A stretch of DNA of 49,685 bases from Pseudomonadota bacterium. GTDB taxonomy: Bacteria; Pseudomonadota; Gammaproteobacteria; Pseudomonadales; Pseudohongiellaceae. A program made the position numbers and the translations under genes. Under the pieces are notes generated by a model. That model did no database searches. It was not told the DNA's origin and saw nothing but the letters and a program-made list of their open reading frames with translations. Position 1 is the stretch's first letter; every line of letters starts with the position of its first letter. Below, piece by piece: positions 8,638 to 19,412 of this stretch. The stretch lies in NCBI GenBank assembly GCA_027623555.1, contig JAQBSZ010000027.1, positions 1 to 49,685 of the forward strand, read 5' to 3'.

Positions 8638-9773
8638 AGTAATCGCAGGATAGCGGCAGCTTGTTCGAGAGTAGAATCATCTTTGCAGAAACAGAAGCGC
8701 AGTATTCTGGTGTCCGGCGGCTGTTGATAAAACGGCGCCAAAGGAATTGCCGCCACTCCCTTCTCTCGAGTTAGCTCAGTGGCGAACTGCGTATCTGGTT
8801 TATCACTTATGGCAGAGTAGTCCAAGAGTTGAAAATAGGTTCCCTTTGAAGGCGTAAAGGTAAATCGCGAGTCTGCAACCAGCTCGCAAAACCTATCGCG
8901 CTTCTTCTGGTAAAAATCGGCAAGCTCTATGGCATGCTGCGGGCATTCATTCATGAAGTCAGCCAGGCCGTACTGGACAAAGCTTGACGTGGTGAATGTG
9001 ACAAACTGATGTACCTTGCGAAACTCTTCTGTAAGCGCCTTGTTGGCAATACAGTACGCAACCTTCCAACCGGTCGCATGGTAAGTCTTACCGAAGGAAA
9101 AGATCGCGAAACACTTCTGGCTCAGTTCCGGATGACTCAATACGCTGAGGTGGAGCGCGCCATCATAAACCATGTGCTCGTAGACTTCGTCAGACAGAAC
9201 CAGGATATGCTTGTCTCTGATTAACGCGGCCAGGTTATCCAGGTCGTTGCGATCGAGTAAAGAGCCGCAGGGATTGTTGGGCGTATTGATTATTATCAGC
9301 CGGGTTCGTTCACTGATTGCCTCTGCAACCCGGTTCCAGTCGACCTGGTAGTCGGGCAATTGCAGTGACAGGTGAATCGCCGTGGCTCCAGCCAGCTGGA
9401 TAGCCGGTGCATAGGAATCATAGGCAGGATCGAAGACGATGACTTCGTCTCCCTGGCTGACTACGGCCTGCACGGCGTCGAAGATGGCTTCGGTGGCGCC
9501 TGAGGTGACGGTAATCTCCGTCTCGGGATCGGCTTGAAATTGATAGAGTCGATTTATCTTGTTGGCAATTTCCTGACGCAGCGATGCAATGCCAGCCATC
9601 GGTGGATACTGATTCTTGCCTTCGTAGAGGTGCCTGGCCACGAGCTCTTTCAAGCGGTCCGGGCAATCGAAGTCGGGGTAACCCTGGGATAGATTAATAG
9701 CGTTATGATCCAACGCCATTTTCGACATAACCGTAAAAATGGTTGTGCCTACCTCAGGTAATTTGCTGTGCAA
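8634..9773 (-). CDS. PLP-dependent methionine-type aminotransferase (YbdL-like)
   Basis: Fold-type I aminotransferase of 379 residues, close to YbdL and other methionine/kynurenine transaminases. It has INLSQGYPDFDCPDRL at the N terminus, TSGATEAIFDAV near 90-101, NTPNNPCG at 163-170, SDEVYEH near 194-200, the PLP lysine K229 in FSFGKTYHATGWK, and the C-terminal arginine context ILRFCFCK. It probably transaminates methionine or aromatic amino acids with a 2-oxo acid. It is translationally coupled to queG by a 4-base overlap; no functional link is known. Substrate is inferred from family resemblance. Confidence 0.83.
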   Translation of the reverse strand: MHSKLPEVGTTIFTVMSKMALDHNAINLSQGYPDFDCPDRLKELVARHLYEGKNQYPPMAGIASLRQEIANKINRLYQFQADPETEITVTSGATEAIFDAVQAVVSQGDEVIVFDPAYDSYAPAIQLAGATAIHLSLQLPDYQVDWNRVAEAISERTRLIIINTPNNPCGSLLDRNDLDNLAALIRDKHILVLSDEVYEHMVYDGALHLSVLSHPELSQKCFAIFSFGKTYHATGWKVAYCIANKALTEEFRKVHQFVTFTTSSFVQYGLADFMNECPQHAIELADFYQKKRDRFCELVADSRFTFTPSKGTYFQLLDYSAISDKPDTQFATELTREKGVAAIPLAPFYQQPPDTRILRFCFCKDDSTLEQAAAILRLL

Positions 9774-9909
9774 GTCGGCTTCCTTCTGGGCAAGATCGTT
9801 TTCTCCGGGAATTACCAGTCTTGATTGAGCGCTATTCTACCCGATTCGAACCGGGAAACTGAGAGCTAATAGGTTGATCGTGTCCGCCTGGCAATACGAT
9901 CTGCCTCGC

Positions 9910-9941
9910 AAAAAAAAGGCCATAACTAGTTATGGCCTTTT
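9910..9941 (-). terminator. Rho-independent terminator of tolC
   Basis: Bases 9914-9941 form a perfect 28-bp palindrome centred on CTAG, with stem AAAAGGCCATAACTA. On the minus strand the hairpin is followed by a run of T from the A tract at 9910-9917. It lies 18 bases beyond the tolC stop. The T run on the plus side is shorter, so minus-strand use is favoured. Confidence 0.85.
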
Positions 9942-9958
9942 CCACCAAATATCTTGTT

Positions 9959-11362
9959 TCACAAGGTATTGCCTTCCTGTAACCATTCATTCAATTCGAT
10001 GACATCTTGAGGCGTGAGAATTCCAGAGACTTGCTTCAGGACGAGACCGTCGATCACATATTGGTAACGTGCATCGGCATAAAGACGCAATGCCTGATAC
10101 AGGTTTTCTCTCGCCAGCAGTACTTCGACAATATTTCGCGTGCCGACTTGTGCCCCGAGCTCGGTAGCGTCCAGTGCACTCTGAGCCGAAGTAATGGATT
10201 GCTGTCGTTGTGCGATCACTAACACATCCGTATTCACGCGGCGGTAGGCATTGCGGATATTCTGGGTCAGCTCACGCTGAGTTAATTCGAGGGATTCCTG
10301 CGCTGCCGTTACGTTGTACTCGGCTGCTCTTCTTCTGGATCGTGTTGCGCCACCGGAATAGATAGGAATATTCAGATTAAGGGCTATCTGGGTACGGTCA
10401 CTGGCACCGCCGCCAATCTGGACACCCTGGTTTACAATTGGCGTGGTGACGATGTGGCCCCAGAATCCTTGCAGATCTATGGTAGGTAGATGATCAGATT
10501 TTCGAGCCCGCAGGTTTTTGCGAGTGGCATCCAGGTTATATTCCGCCGCTGCAATCAATAGACTGTTGGATTCCGCCTCTCGCTCCCACTCATTGAGGCT
10601 GCCATCTACCCGGACGATCGGGAAATCTTCACGCAGGACCTCGATGTCCGGGTGCGGCTGACCGGTGATGGCTTCCAGTGCTTCATACCGTGATTGCAAG
10701 AAATCCTGCTGCAAGATGGTTGTATTGCGAGCCAGGTCAAAGGCTGCCTGACTGTCATAGACGTCGGTGATTGCAACCAGGCCAACTGCCTCGCGTTGCT
10801 GGGTCTGTTCCAGCGACCGCAGTGCTGCTTCCTCTTCCTGAATATTGGTATCCAACAGGTCCATGGCACGGAGTACATCGAAATACGCCGCGGCAACCCG
10901 CATGATGAGATCCTGTTCTTGCCCAGCCAGCTGGACAGCGGCGGCCTTGTCGGTGGCCTGGGCGCTTTGAAAGCTGTACCAGTTGGCGAGATTAAACACG
11001 CTCTGGCTTATGCCTACGCCCCAGTTGTGGTTGTTCAGACCCGGGCTGAAGCTGTGGTCATCCTGAACCCGCGTGCTTACCACTGTCCCGGTAAGAGGGT
11101 CCGGAATATTCACGTATATGGAGTCAGTGGGTCCACTGGTCAGGCGAGTGGTAGCCGCTTGCAGACCCAGCCCTGGCAGTAGTGATGCACGGCTTTGAAT
11201 GACATTTTCCCGATTCGCCCGATAGCTGGCCTGCGCCTGTTTTAGTGTCGGGTCGTTATCCAACGCCAGCTGTAAGATAGTGACTAAATCATCGCCATAG
11301 CTAAGCGAGCTGGCTAGGCAGCTAATAAAAATTGTTCCAATAAACTTCGCTATACGTCCCAT
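9959..11362 (-). CDS. tolC: TolC-family outer-membrane channel
   Basis: Outer-membrane exit duct for tripartite efflux pumps or type I secretion. The 467-residue product starts with a signal peptide (FIGTIFISCLASSLSYG, cleavage near residue 23). Two outer-membrane-efflux repeats follow, each with long helical stretches (LAVDNDPTLKQAQASY-like at the start of the first; NIPIYSGGATRSRRRAAEY and ELTQRELTQNIRNAYRRV in the second), ending in RYQYVIDGLVLKQVSG. No inner-membrane pump or adaptor is adjacent, so partners must be elsewhere. It is divergent from thiC, as in Pseudomonas. A good promoter lies about 100 bases upstream and a terminator follows. Confidence 0.9.
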   Translation of the reverse strand: MGRIAKFIGTIFISCLASSLSYGDDLVTILQLALDNDPTLKQAQASYRANRENVIQSRASLLPGLGLQAATTRLTSGPTDSIYVNIPDPLTGTVVSTRVQDDHSFSPGLNNHNWGVGISQSVFNLANWYSFQSAQATDKAAAVQLAGQEQDLIMRVAAAYFDVLRAMDLLDTNIQEEEAALRSLEQTQQREAVGLVAITDVYDSQAAFDLARNTTILQQDFLQSRYEALEAITGQPHPDIEVLREDFPIVRVDGSLNEWEREAESNSLLIAAAEYNLDATRKNLRARKSDHLPTIDLQGFWGHIVTTPIVNQGVQIGGGASDRTQIALNLNIPIYSGGATRSRRRAAEYNVTAAQESLELTQRELTQNIRNAYRRVNTDVLVIAQRQQSITSAQSALDATELGAQVGTRNIVEVLLARENLYQALRLYADARYQYVIDGLVLKQVSGILTPQDVIELNEWLQEGNTL

Positions 11363-11725
11363 AATGTGTGACCTTTCTGCTTAAAAAAGTGTGCTGATCG
11401 ATCGCTGAATAAGATGATCAAACAAGGATACCGGTTGGCGGCTTTGGAGCAAGCCGGCATTCTACACAGTGTAACTAAAAGTGACAATTCTATCTGACAG
11501 TTTGCGACAGTTGACACGATTACCACTACCAGACGCCGCAAATGCTCTGCCTGTTACCTAATAATCCGCTCTATGGCGTCGTTATTACTTTATCGTCGAT
11601 TTCGGGCATAATGTTGATTCGATTTTTTGCGCTGGCAACCCCTGGCCAGCAGCGTCAGATACATACTCTGCTACCGGAATCGATCACACAAAATCTCAAT
11701 CCCGGTTGTGCAACAGGACACTTGA
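11363..11725. other. tolC-thiC divergent intergenic region
   Basis: The 363 bases between the two start codons hold the tolC promoter (11459-11487, minus). For thiC I see only a possible CATAAT box near 11610 with a poor -35. I looked for a TPP riboswitch in front of thiC (CTGAGA, the ACCTGAT block and the closing stem) and found none of its conserved blocks. A 66-codon open frame here has no protein-like features. Confidence 0.6.
11459..11487 (-). promoter_or_regulatory. Probable sigma-70 promoter of tolC
   Basis: On the minus strand, TTGTCA (11487-11482), a 17-base spacer, then TAGAAT (11464-11459). Each hexamer has five of six consensus bases at the ideal spacing. It would give a leader of about 90 bases before the tolC ATG at 11362. 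Confidence 0.6.
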
Positions 11726-13620
<1,895 letters not shown>

Positions 13621-13637
<17 letters not shown>

Positions 13638-14772
13638 CGCTCTCCAGAGAGTGATTCATCGCTTCCAGGCAGGAATGCGCCAGGCGCTTGCTGCGAGCGG
13701 TTGACCAACCATACTTTTCATCCGGCGTTGCCGTTGTGTCTTTAAAGGGCATTTCAAGTGTCATCGCCAGGCAGCCGTAATGGTGAGCAGTCTGCGCCGT
13801 ACTCATCGATAGATTGGCAGAACCCCGTGGCTTGGGTGGATAACCCTTCTGAGTTTGAAAATCAGCGTTCAGCTCCGCCAGTGTATGGCGATAAAAATCC
13901 AGCTGTGCCTGCCGAGATTCATTCCAGTCGTTAAGGCCTTCAGTGCCCGCGATAAAACAATAGGGCAGTGATTCATCTCCGTGTACATCCAGTAAAAAAT
14001 CTACACCGCTTGCTGCCATAGCTTTCTTCACCAAATAGACTTCCGGTGAAAATTCCATACTGGGCTCCGCCCATTCGCGGTTGAGATTGCGGCCCCTGGC
14101 ATTGGTACGCAGGTGCCCACGGCGACTGCCATCCGGATTCATATTTGGCACCAGGTAGATAATGCATTTCTTTAGTAAGGATTTTGTCAGTGCATCGCCT
14201 CTATCCAGTAGTTTCTCGATACAGCCCTCCATCCACCATTCGGCCATCGTCTCACCAGGGTGTTGACGTGCAATGATCCAGCAATTTTTTCTGGCACTCC
14301 CGGTTTCTGCCGAAGGTTCAGCTAGCACTAGCAGATCCAGATTCTGGCCATCCAGGGATTGTCCCAGCAATTGATGAGAACAGTGCGGCGCCTGTGCCGC
14401 CGCATCAATCAGACTTTGATGTCTGTCCATGGAGTAAGGGACGAAGTAGGCGAAATATACCGAATCTGCTTCCGGAGTGAATTTGAATGCAAGCACACCA
14501 TCCTGCAACTGGGTGTCGTGTCTTAACCATTCTTCCTGGTCGTAGGAGTAAAGGACACGGTAGTTATTGAACCCATCGGGATAAGCCGCACCTTTACCAT
14601 TGAGTATCCTTATTGTGCAGTGGGAGTGTCGCGCACCGCTCAATTGAAAATAAAACCACTGATAGAAGTCGGATTGGGCATCTTGTCGAATCTGTAACCG
14701 GATGTCAGCCGGATCGTTGCAGGACACCACCTCGATGTTTCCAGCATCGAAGTCCTGGTTAATCTCAATCAT
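13621..14772 (-). CDS. M14-family zinc carboxypeptidase, cytosolic type
   Basis: The 383 residues have an N-terminal beta domain typical of cytosolic M14 carboxypeptidases (about 1-120, YQWFYFQLSGARHSHCTIRI) and then the peptidase domain. Zinc ligands are H171 and E174 in RQHPGETMAEWW and H264 in LLDVHGDESLP. The arginine and substrate region is NPDGSRRGHLRTNARGRNLN, and the catalytic glutamate is E340 in MTLEMPF. No signal peptide is present, so it acts in the cytosol. It probably removes C-terminal residues from peptides or from modified proteins; the substrate is unknown. It converges on thiC. Confidence 0.87.
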
Positions 14773-14972
14773 TGTTCTTCAATTCTCCTTCCATTCTCTT
14801 CTGTTTCAATCTCACTGTTTATCAACTCGGCCTTTTGATCGCTTGCTAACTGGCCAAGATTCTGTGTTACTCAGTAAAATATCCGAACAGTGAGTATGAC
14901 TTTGCAAACAACTATTTGCTATCATAGCCGCCCCATTTTTTTAACCATGGTTCATCGAACCAGGAAATCAGC

Positions 14973-16037
14973 ATGTCTGCAGTTACAGACAATTTAAATA
15001 TAGCGTCGAACGAGGCGCTGATCACTCCTGCACGACTTAAAAGCGAACTCCCATTAAGCGGCTCTACTGAAGAGTCTGTTCAGCGAGCGCGAAATACGGT
15101 TTTTTCCATTCTTGATCGAAAGGATCCGCGCTTGTTCGTAGTTGTTGGCCCCTGCTCGATTCATGATACCGAGGCGGCCCTGGACTATGCCAGGCGACTG
15201 AAGGGCCTTGCAGATAAAGTGCAGGACACGATCTTCATTGTCATGCGTGTCTATTTTGAGAAACCGCGCACCTCAACAGGCTGGAAAGGGCTTATCAATG
15301 ATCCCTATCTCGACGACTCCTTCAAGATTGAAGATGGACTTAGAAAGGGACGCAAACTGCTGATGGATATTGTGGATTTGGACCTGCCTACATCCTCAGA
15401 AGCGCTCGATCCGATTTCGCCCCAGTATTTGCAGGATTTAATCGCCTGGTCGGCAATTGGCGCGAGAACTACCGAATCTCAAACCCATCGGGAAATGTCT
15501 TCTGGGCTCTCTTCACCGGTAGGATTTAAAAACGGCACTGATGGTGGACTCATGGTTGCAATCAATGCAATGCAATCGGTATCCAGCCCGCATCGATTTC
15601 TGGGAATAAACCTCGAAGGACAAGTCTCCGTAGTTACCACCAAGGGCAATCCCTATGCTCATGTGGTATTGCGTGGCGGAAGCCAGGGGCCAAACTTCGA
15701 TTCAGTGCATATTGCACAATGTGAAAAAGCCCTGGCCAAAGGTGGGGTTAGTGGCAACATAGTAGTGGATTGCAGCCATGCGAATTCCAGCAAGGATCCC
15801 GAAGTACAACCGCTGGTGCTAAAAGACGTAACTCATCAGATTCTTGAAGGCAACAAGTCCATCATTGGAGTAATGCTGGAGAGCAACATCAACGCCGGGA
15901 AGCAATCGATTCCCGCTGACTTGTCTAAACTGAAATATGGCGTGTCGGTCACCGATGCCTGTATGGATTGGGAGACTACAGAAAAAGCATTGTTAGAGAT
16001 GGCTGAAAAACTCAGGGATGTATTGCCAACGCGATAA
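14973..16037 (+). CDS. 3-deoxy-7-phosphoheptulonate (DAHP) synthase, class I
   Basis: Entry enzyme of the shikimate pathway: condenses phosphoenolpyruvate and erythrose 4-phosphate. The 354 residues show VVVGPCSIHD with the metal-binding C61, YFEKPRTSTGWKGLIND around 95-110, IGARTTESQTHRE, PVGFKNGTDGG and a VVDCSHANSSK metal/PEP block. GINLEGQVSVVTTKGNPYAHVVLRGG is closer to the GNPYGH pattern of AroH than to AroG, but the feedback amino acid cannot be read off. The ATG has AGGAAA upstream, and a possible TATCAT box lies near 14920. It is a single gene without other aro genes. Confidence 0.94.
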   Translation: MSAVTDNLNIASNEALITPARLKSELPLSGSTEESVQRARNTVFSILDRKDPRLFVVVGPCSIHDTEAALDYARRLKGLADKVQDTIFIVMRVYFEKPRTSTGWKGLINDPYLDDSFKIEDGLRKGRKLLMDIVDLDLPTSSEALDPISPQYLQDLIAWSAIGARTTESQTHREMSSGLSSPVGFKNGTDGGLMVAINAMQSVSSPHRFLGINLEGQVSVVTTKGNPYAHVVLRGGSQGPNFDSVHIAQCEKALAKGGVSGNIVVDCSHANSSKDPEVQPLVLKDVTHQILEGNKSIIGVMLESNINAGKQSIPADLSKLKYGVSVTDACMDWETTEKALLEMAEKLRDVLPTR

Positions 16038-16107
16038 CGATACCTTGTGTGGATTAAGCCACGCGTGCCGGGAACGGCGGGCAGCAAGTCGCAGTCAATT
16101 CAGTCTT

Positions 16108-16647
16108 TCAAAAACTCGAACCTGACTGAGATAAGAATTCCAACTCAGCCGGGGTCGACTTCCGCTTCAGCAGTTCGTTGCGATGAGGATAGCGCCCGAA
16201 TCGATCGATAATATTCTTGTGCCGCACTTCAAAATTGAAGTTCTCTTCGAGACCAGGTTGATCGAAGAGGAAGAGTGCAATCTCATGAATCTCTGCTGAT
16301 TCACTGTGCATAAACGGCATGTAGAGAAAGGCTTTCTGAGGAGCCGTCAATTCAGTATCCAGTTTACGCCGCACAGCCTCCTGCGCCAGTACCAGGGCAA
16401 GAACGTCATACGCGAACGCTTCTGCGCTGTCTCGAAACATATTGCGTGAGAACTGATCCAGGATGATTATTTCCGCCAGGGCAGCCAGCGCATGTTCGCG
16501 CCAGGTGTACAGTAAGCCCTGCTGCGCCATCTTGTGCAGGTCGCTAAACCGGGTACGAATCAGTTCATCGTATTCCAGGTCTTTGCCAAAACGCTGCTTC
16601 GGTTCGCTCTCTTCGAACCAGAATTGAATGACATCGGTTGCTGACAC
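16108..16647 (-). CDS. DUF924 family protein
   Basis: A conserved alpha-helical protein of 179 residues. It has the family start DVIQFWFEESEPKQRFGKD, the central LAEIIILDQFSRNMFRDSAEAFAYD, the FLYMPFMHSESAEIHE block and the C-terminal RHKNIIDRFGRYPHRN. No biochemical role is established for the family; the fold is tetratricopeptide-like. The start is GTG with AAAGGAG seven bases upstream. It converges on the DAHP synthase gene. Confidence 0.88.
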   Translation of the reverse strand: MSATDVIQFWFEESEPKQRFGKDLEYDELIRTRFSDLHKMAQQGLLYTWREHALAALAEIIILDQFSRNMFRDSAEAFAYDVLALVLAQEAVRRKLDTELTAPQKAFLYMPFMHSESAEIHEIALFLFDQPGLEENFNFEVRHKNIIDRFGRYPHRNELLKRKSTPAELEFLSQSGSSF

Positions 16648-16756
16648 TTGGGCTCCTTTAGCGAAAGTTTGAAAACGCTTAACTTATTTATCGTCAGGCC
16701 TTCTGTGTTGCTTAGGGGCTGGCAATGGGTGACTAATGAACAGCCAATCCGAGGCG

Positions 16757-16778
16757 AAAAAAAAGCCCCGAAGGGCTT
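16757..16778 (-). terminator. Rho-independent terminator of the glutathione transferase gene
   Basis: AAGCCC (16763-16768) and GGGCTT (16773-16778) form a stem; read on the minus strand the loop is TTCG, a stable tetraloop. An A tract at 16757-16764 becomes the U run on that strand. It lies about 60 bases beyond the gene at 16841-17500. Confidence 0.8.
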
Positions 16779-16840
16779 AAAGGTGTGGGTATTGTTTGCT
16801 GGGTATGTTTTAGGAGCGAATTGCCACGTAAAGGGTGGAT

Positions 16841-17500
16841 TCAGGTGTTACTGGCATAGGCGATTGAAAGAGGCTGTTTCTCTCGGCGACCCAGCGTTAT
16901 CCATTTCTGTAGAAACGGGTTGTCTAACAGAGTCTGCATATAGGTGTTGGCATCACCGCTAAGTTCGGCACCATAGGCATCGAAACAAACCGCAACCGGG
17001 GCAAACATGCAGTCGGCAATAGAGAAACGCCCATACAGATAATTCCCATTCTCACCATAACGTCGACGACAACAACTCCAGATGGCATCTATCCGGGCGA
17101 TCTCATCAATCAGTTCTGTCGATGGCGAGAGTCGAAACGAAGCTTTGCAGTTCATCGGCCATTCGCTCTTCAAGGTTGGAAATTCAGAATGCATTTCAGC
17201 AGTGATTGAGCGAGCGTTTGCCTTGCGTTTAGGATTGGCGGGCCAGCCTGCACCCCCGACTATTACTTCAGAGACATATTCACAAATGGCGAGTGAGTCC
17301 CATACTGTGACCTCCTTGTGCAACAGTACAGGAACTTTTAGTGAAGGAGAGTACGGTCCCAGTTTCTCCGCCGTATTATCCTGATATAAAGCGATCAGAA
17401 TTTCTTCGAACTCAACATCAAACATCTTGAGTAATAGCCAGGGGCACAGTGACCAGGCTGAGTGATTCTTGTTACCTATGACGAGTCTGATGTCTTTCAT
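16841..17500 (-). CDS. Glutathione S-transferase family protein
   Basis: A cytosolic GST of 219 residues. The N-terminal thioredoxin-like domain reads LVIGNKNHSAWSLCPWLLLK, with SLKVPVLLHKEVTVWDSLAICEYV containing the glutathione-binding VPVL and (D/E)S-type block. A C-terminal helical domain includes GRFSIADCMFAPV, the usual N-capping SIAD motif. It resembles YfcF or maleylacetoacetate-isomerase-like bacterial GSTs, but the substrate is unknown. The ATG at 17500 has AGGAG eight bases upstream; the longer upstream start would overlap pdsO. It lies 20 bases after pdsO on the same strand and may be cotranscribed with it. Confidence 0.85.
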   Translation of the reverse strand: MKDIRLVIGNKNHSAWSLCPWLLLKMFDVEFEEILIALYQDNTAEKLGPYSPSLKVPVLLHKEVTVWDSLAICEYVSEVIVGGAGWPANPKRKANARSITAEMHSEFPTLKSEWPMNCKASFRLSPSTELIDEIARIDAIWSCCRRRYGENGNYLYGRFSIADCMFAPVAVCFDAYGAELSGDANTYMQTLLDNPFLQKWITLGRREKQPLSIAYASNT

Positions 17501-17520
17501 TAGATTAGCTCCTGAGTGGC

Positions 17521-18297
17521 TCACTCACCTTCTGGAGTCCGGGTTAACATTTGTTTACTCGGGTCTCTTAACTTCACCATTACCCGGCGATCGAAAAAAT
17601 CAGTCTCGAAGCTCTGGGCGGATTGCAATGGTCTGGTTTCGCCATAGGCGACTGTACTGATAGTAGAAGTCTCGATGCCCTTACTGCTGAAGAATTTCTT
17701 TACAGAATCACTACGTTGTCGTGAAAGTTGTAAGTTTTTCTCGGCATCACCATTGCGATCGGCGTAACCTGTTATTTCAACGCTGACGCTTGGCATCTGC
17801 CTGGCCAGGTTCACCAGGCTTGCCAGTTCTTCTTCGTAATGGGGTTCAATGGCACTTGACCCGGTGCGGAAATGAACCGATAGCACGGTATTGTCACAGC
17901 AGGCATCACTGCCTTGCGTCGTCAGAAAGGCGGGAAGCACCTTCGGTGCTGTTGTTTTTAACCTTTCGAGTTCCCGCGTTGCTAACTGATACTCTCGTTG
18001 CATTGTCAAGGATTGCTCCTGTAGTGCGGCAAGCTCGAGTTGTGATGCATAGAGATCGACTTGTAAGCCGGCAACTTGTTCCTTTGCATTCCATCCATTG
18101 CCAATCAAAGCGCCCATGGCTGCACCGATAATTGCCCCAGGAGGGCCACCAGTTGCAGCACCGAGTACCGCACCAGTAAAAAAGCCGGCGTTTTCCTGGC
18201 GTGATGTTTGATCACCGTAGTTTGCGGTTTGGGTATCTGCCTGTGCAGTACTTGCCAGCGTGGCAGTAATCACGGTCAATAAAGTTTGCTTTAGCAT
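17521..18297 (-). CDS. pdsO: Sortase-associated OmpA-like protein PdsO
   Basis: The 258 residues comprise a signal peptide (cleaved after about residue 20), a glycine-zipper segment (GAVLGAATGGPPGAIIGAAMGALIG, about 42-66), a predicted coiled coil (about 72-115), then an OmpA peptidoglycan-binding domain (LSVHFRTGSSAIEP, ITGYADRNGDAEKNLQLSRQRS). The architecture and the divergent neighbours, an OmpR-type regulator and a large histidine kinase, match the proteobacterial dedicated sortase system, in which PdsO is the OmpA-like member. It would sit in the periplasm or inner membrane and contact peptidoglycan. A generic OmpA-family lipoprotein-like gene is the alternative. Confidence 0.68.
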   Translation of the reverse strand: MLKQTLLTVITATLASTAQADTQTANYGDQTSRQENAGFFTGAVLGAATGGPPGAIIGAAMGALIGNGWNAKEQVAGLQVDLYASQLELAALQEQSLTMQREYQLATRELERLKTTAPKVLPAFLTTQGSDACCDNTVLSVHFRTGSSAIEPHYEEELASLVNLARQMPSVSVEITGYADRNGDAEKNLQLSRQRSDSVKKFFSSKGIETSTISTVAYGETRPLQSAQSFETDFFDRRVMVKLRDPSKQMLTRTPEGE

Positions 18298-18597
18298 AGC
18301 TATGAATCCTGTGTTCTAGTGGAATGAAATGTCATCAGAAGAGTCCAAATTAGAGGCGGGCTTGCCATGCTAACCAACCGTTCCATAGGCGATGCCGGTA
18401 GGCGACGCATCCGATGACTCAATTAAGGAGTATTAAACACGACGTTTATTGCCGGCACGGGCAAGGATTGGGGCCATGTGGTGATTAAATATGGCAGAAT
18501 AATGGCAATTGATGCCGGGTTAGAACCATCGCTCAAATTAGCCCGACTAATGGGGTATAGTTGCGTTTAAGCATTTGATCACTAAGAATAACTGGAT
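18298..18597. other. pdsO-pdsR divergent intergenic region
   Basis: 300 bases without a coding feature. It should hold both promoters. A TATAGT box lies near 18556 about 40 bases before the pdsR ATG, but I find no good -35. No clear terminator, riboswitch or large repeat is visible. Confidence 0.5.
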
Positions 18598-19305
18598 ATG
18601 AGCAGAAGAATAGCTATAGTTGAGGATGAAGCGGCAATTCGTGAGAATTATGCCGATGTCCTGCGTAAACAAGGGTATGAAGTACAGACGTATGCGAATC
18701 GCAAAGAGGCGATGTCTGCATTCGACATACGATTGCCAAACCTGGCAATTATCGACATCGGTCTGGAGAATGAAATTGACGGTGGTTATACTCTTTGTCA
18801 GTCGTTACGTTCTCTGTCCGACACTCTGCCGATTATCTTCCTGACTGCACGAGATAACGATTTTGACACTGTTAGCGGATTGCGAATGGGGGCAGATGAC
18901 TATTTGACCAAAGATATTTCTCTGCCACACCTGACAGCGCGTATTGCGGCGTTGTTTCGGCGCATGGATGTAATCGATCAGCCACCATCTCCGGAGAGCC
19001 TGCTGCAGCGCGGCAAACTTACTATCGACCTCGGCCGGTTAACTGTGCAATGGGATGATCATGCCGTGTCACTCACCGTAACTGAGTTCTGGATGGTGCA
19101 TGCACTGGCCAAGTATCCGGGTCATGTGAAGAGCCGGCAAGTACTGATGCAGGAGTCCAAGATTTTTGTCGATGGTAGTACTATCACTTCACACATAAAA
19201 CGCATTCGAAAAAAATTTATACATGTCGATAAGGAATTCGATTGCATCGAGACGGTCTATGGTATGGGCTACCGTTGGAACATCGAACCAGCCATCAACC
19301 ATTAG
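18598..19305 (+). CDS. pdsR: Response regulator PdsR (OmpR/PhoB type)
   Basis: The 235 residues carry a receiver domain with acidic pocket E9-D10, phospho-acceptor D53 in LAIIDIGL, a switch threonine in FLTARD and the lysine in LTKD. A C-terminal winged helix follows (KLTIDLGRLTVQWDDHAVSLT ... SHIKRIRKKF), ending GMGYRWN. It is followed 107 bases later by its likely kinase. The receiver has an insertion (ENEIDGGYTLC) next to the acceptor, which I associate with the Pds regulator family. It probably controls the sortase system genes and pdsO across the divergent region. Confidence 0.7.
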   Translation: MSRRIAIVEDEAAIRENYADVLRKQGYEVQTYANRKEAMSAFDIRLPNLAIIDIGLENEIDGGYTLCQSLRSLSDTLPIIFLTARDNDFDTVSGLRMGADDYLTKDISLPHLTARIAALFRRMDVIDQPPSPESLLQRGKLTIDLGRLTVQWDDHAVSLTVTEFWMVHALAKYPGHVKSRQVLMQESKIFVDGSTITSHIKRIRKKFIHVDKEFDCIETVYGMGYRWNIEPAINH

Positions 19306-19412
19306 AAATCCTCGAACTGACCTGAAGAGGATTGAGATTGTGTTCTTGTAGTGTTCTATGAAGCACACAGTCGAGACTCTCTGCCTTACCTGATGATGTG
19401 TAGAATCACTTA

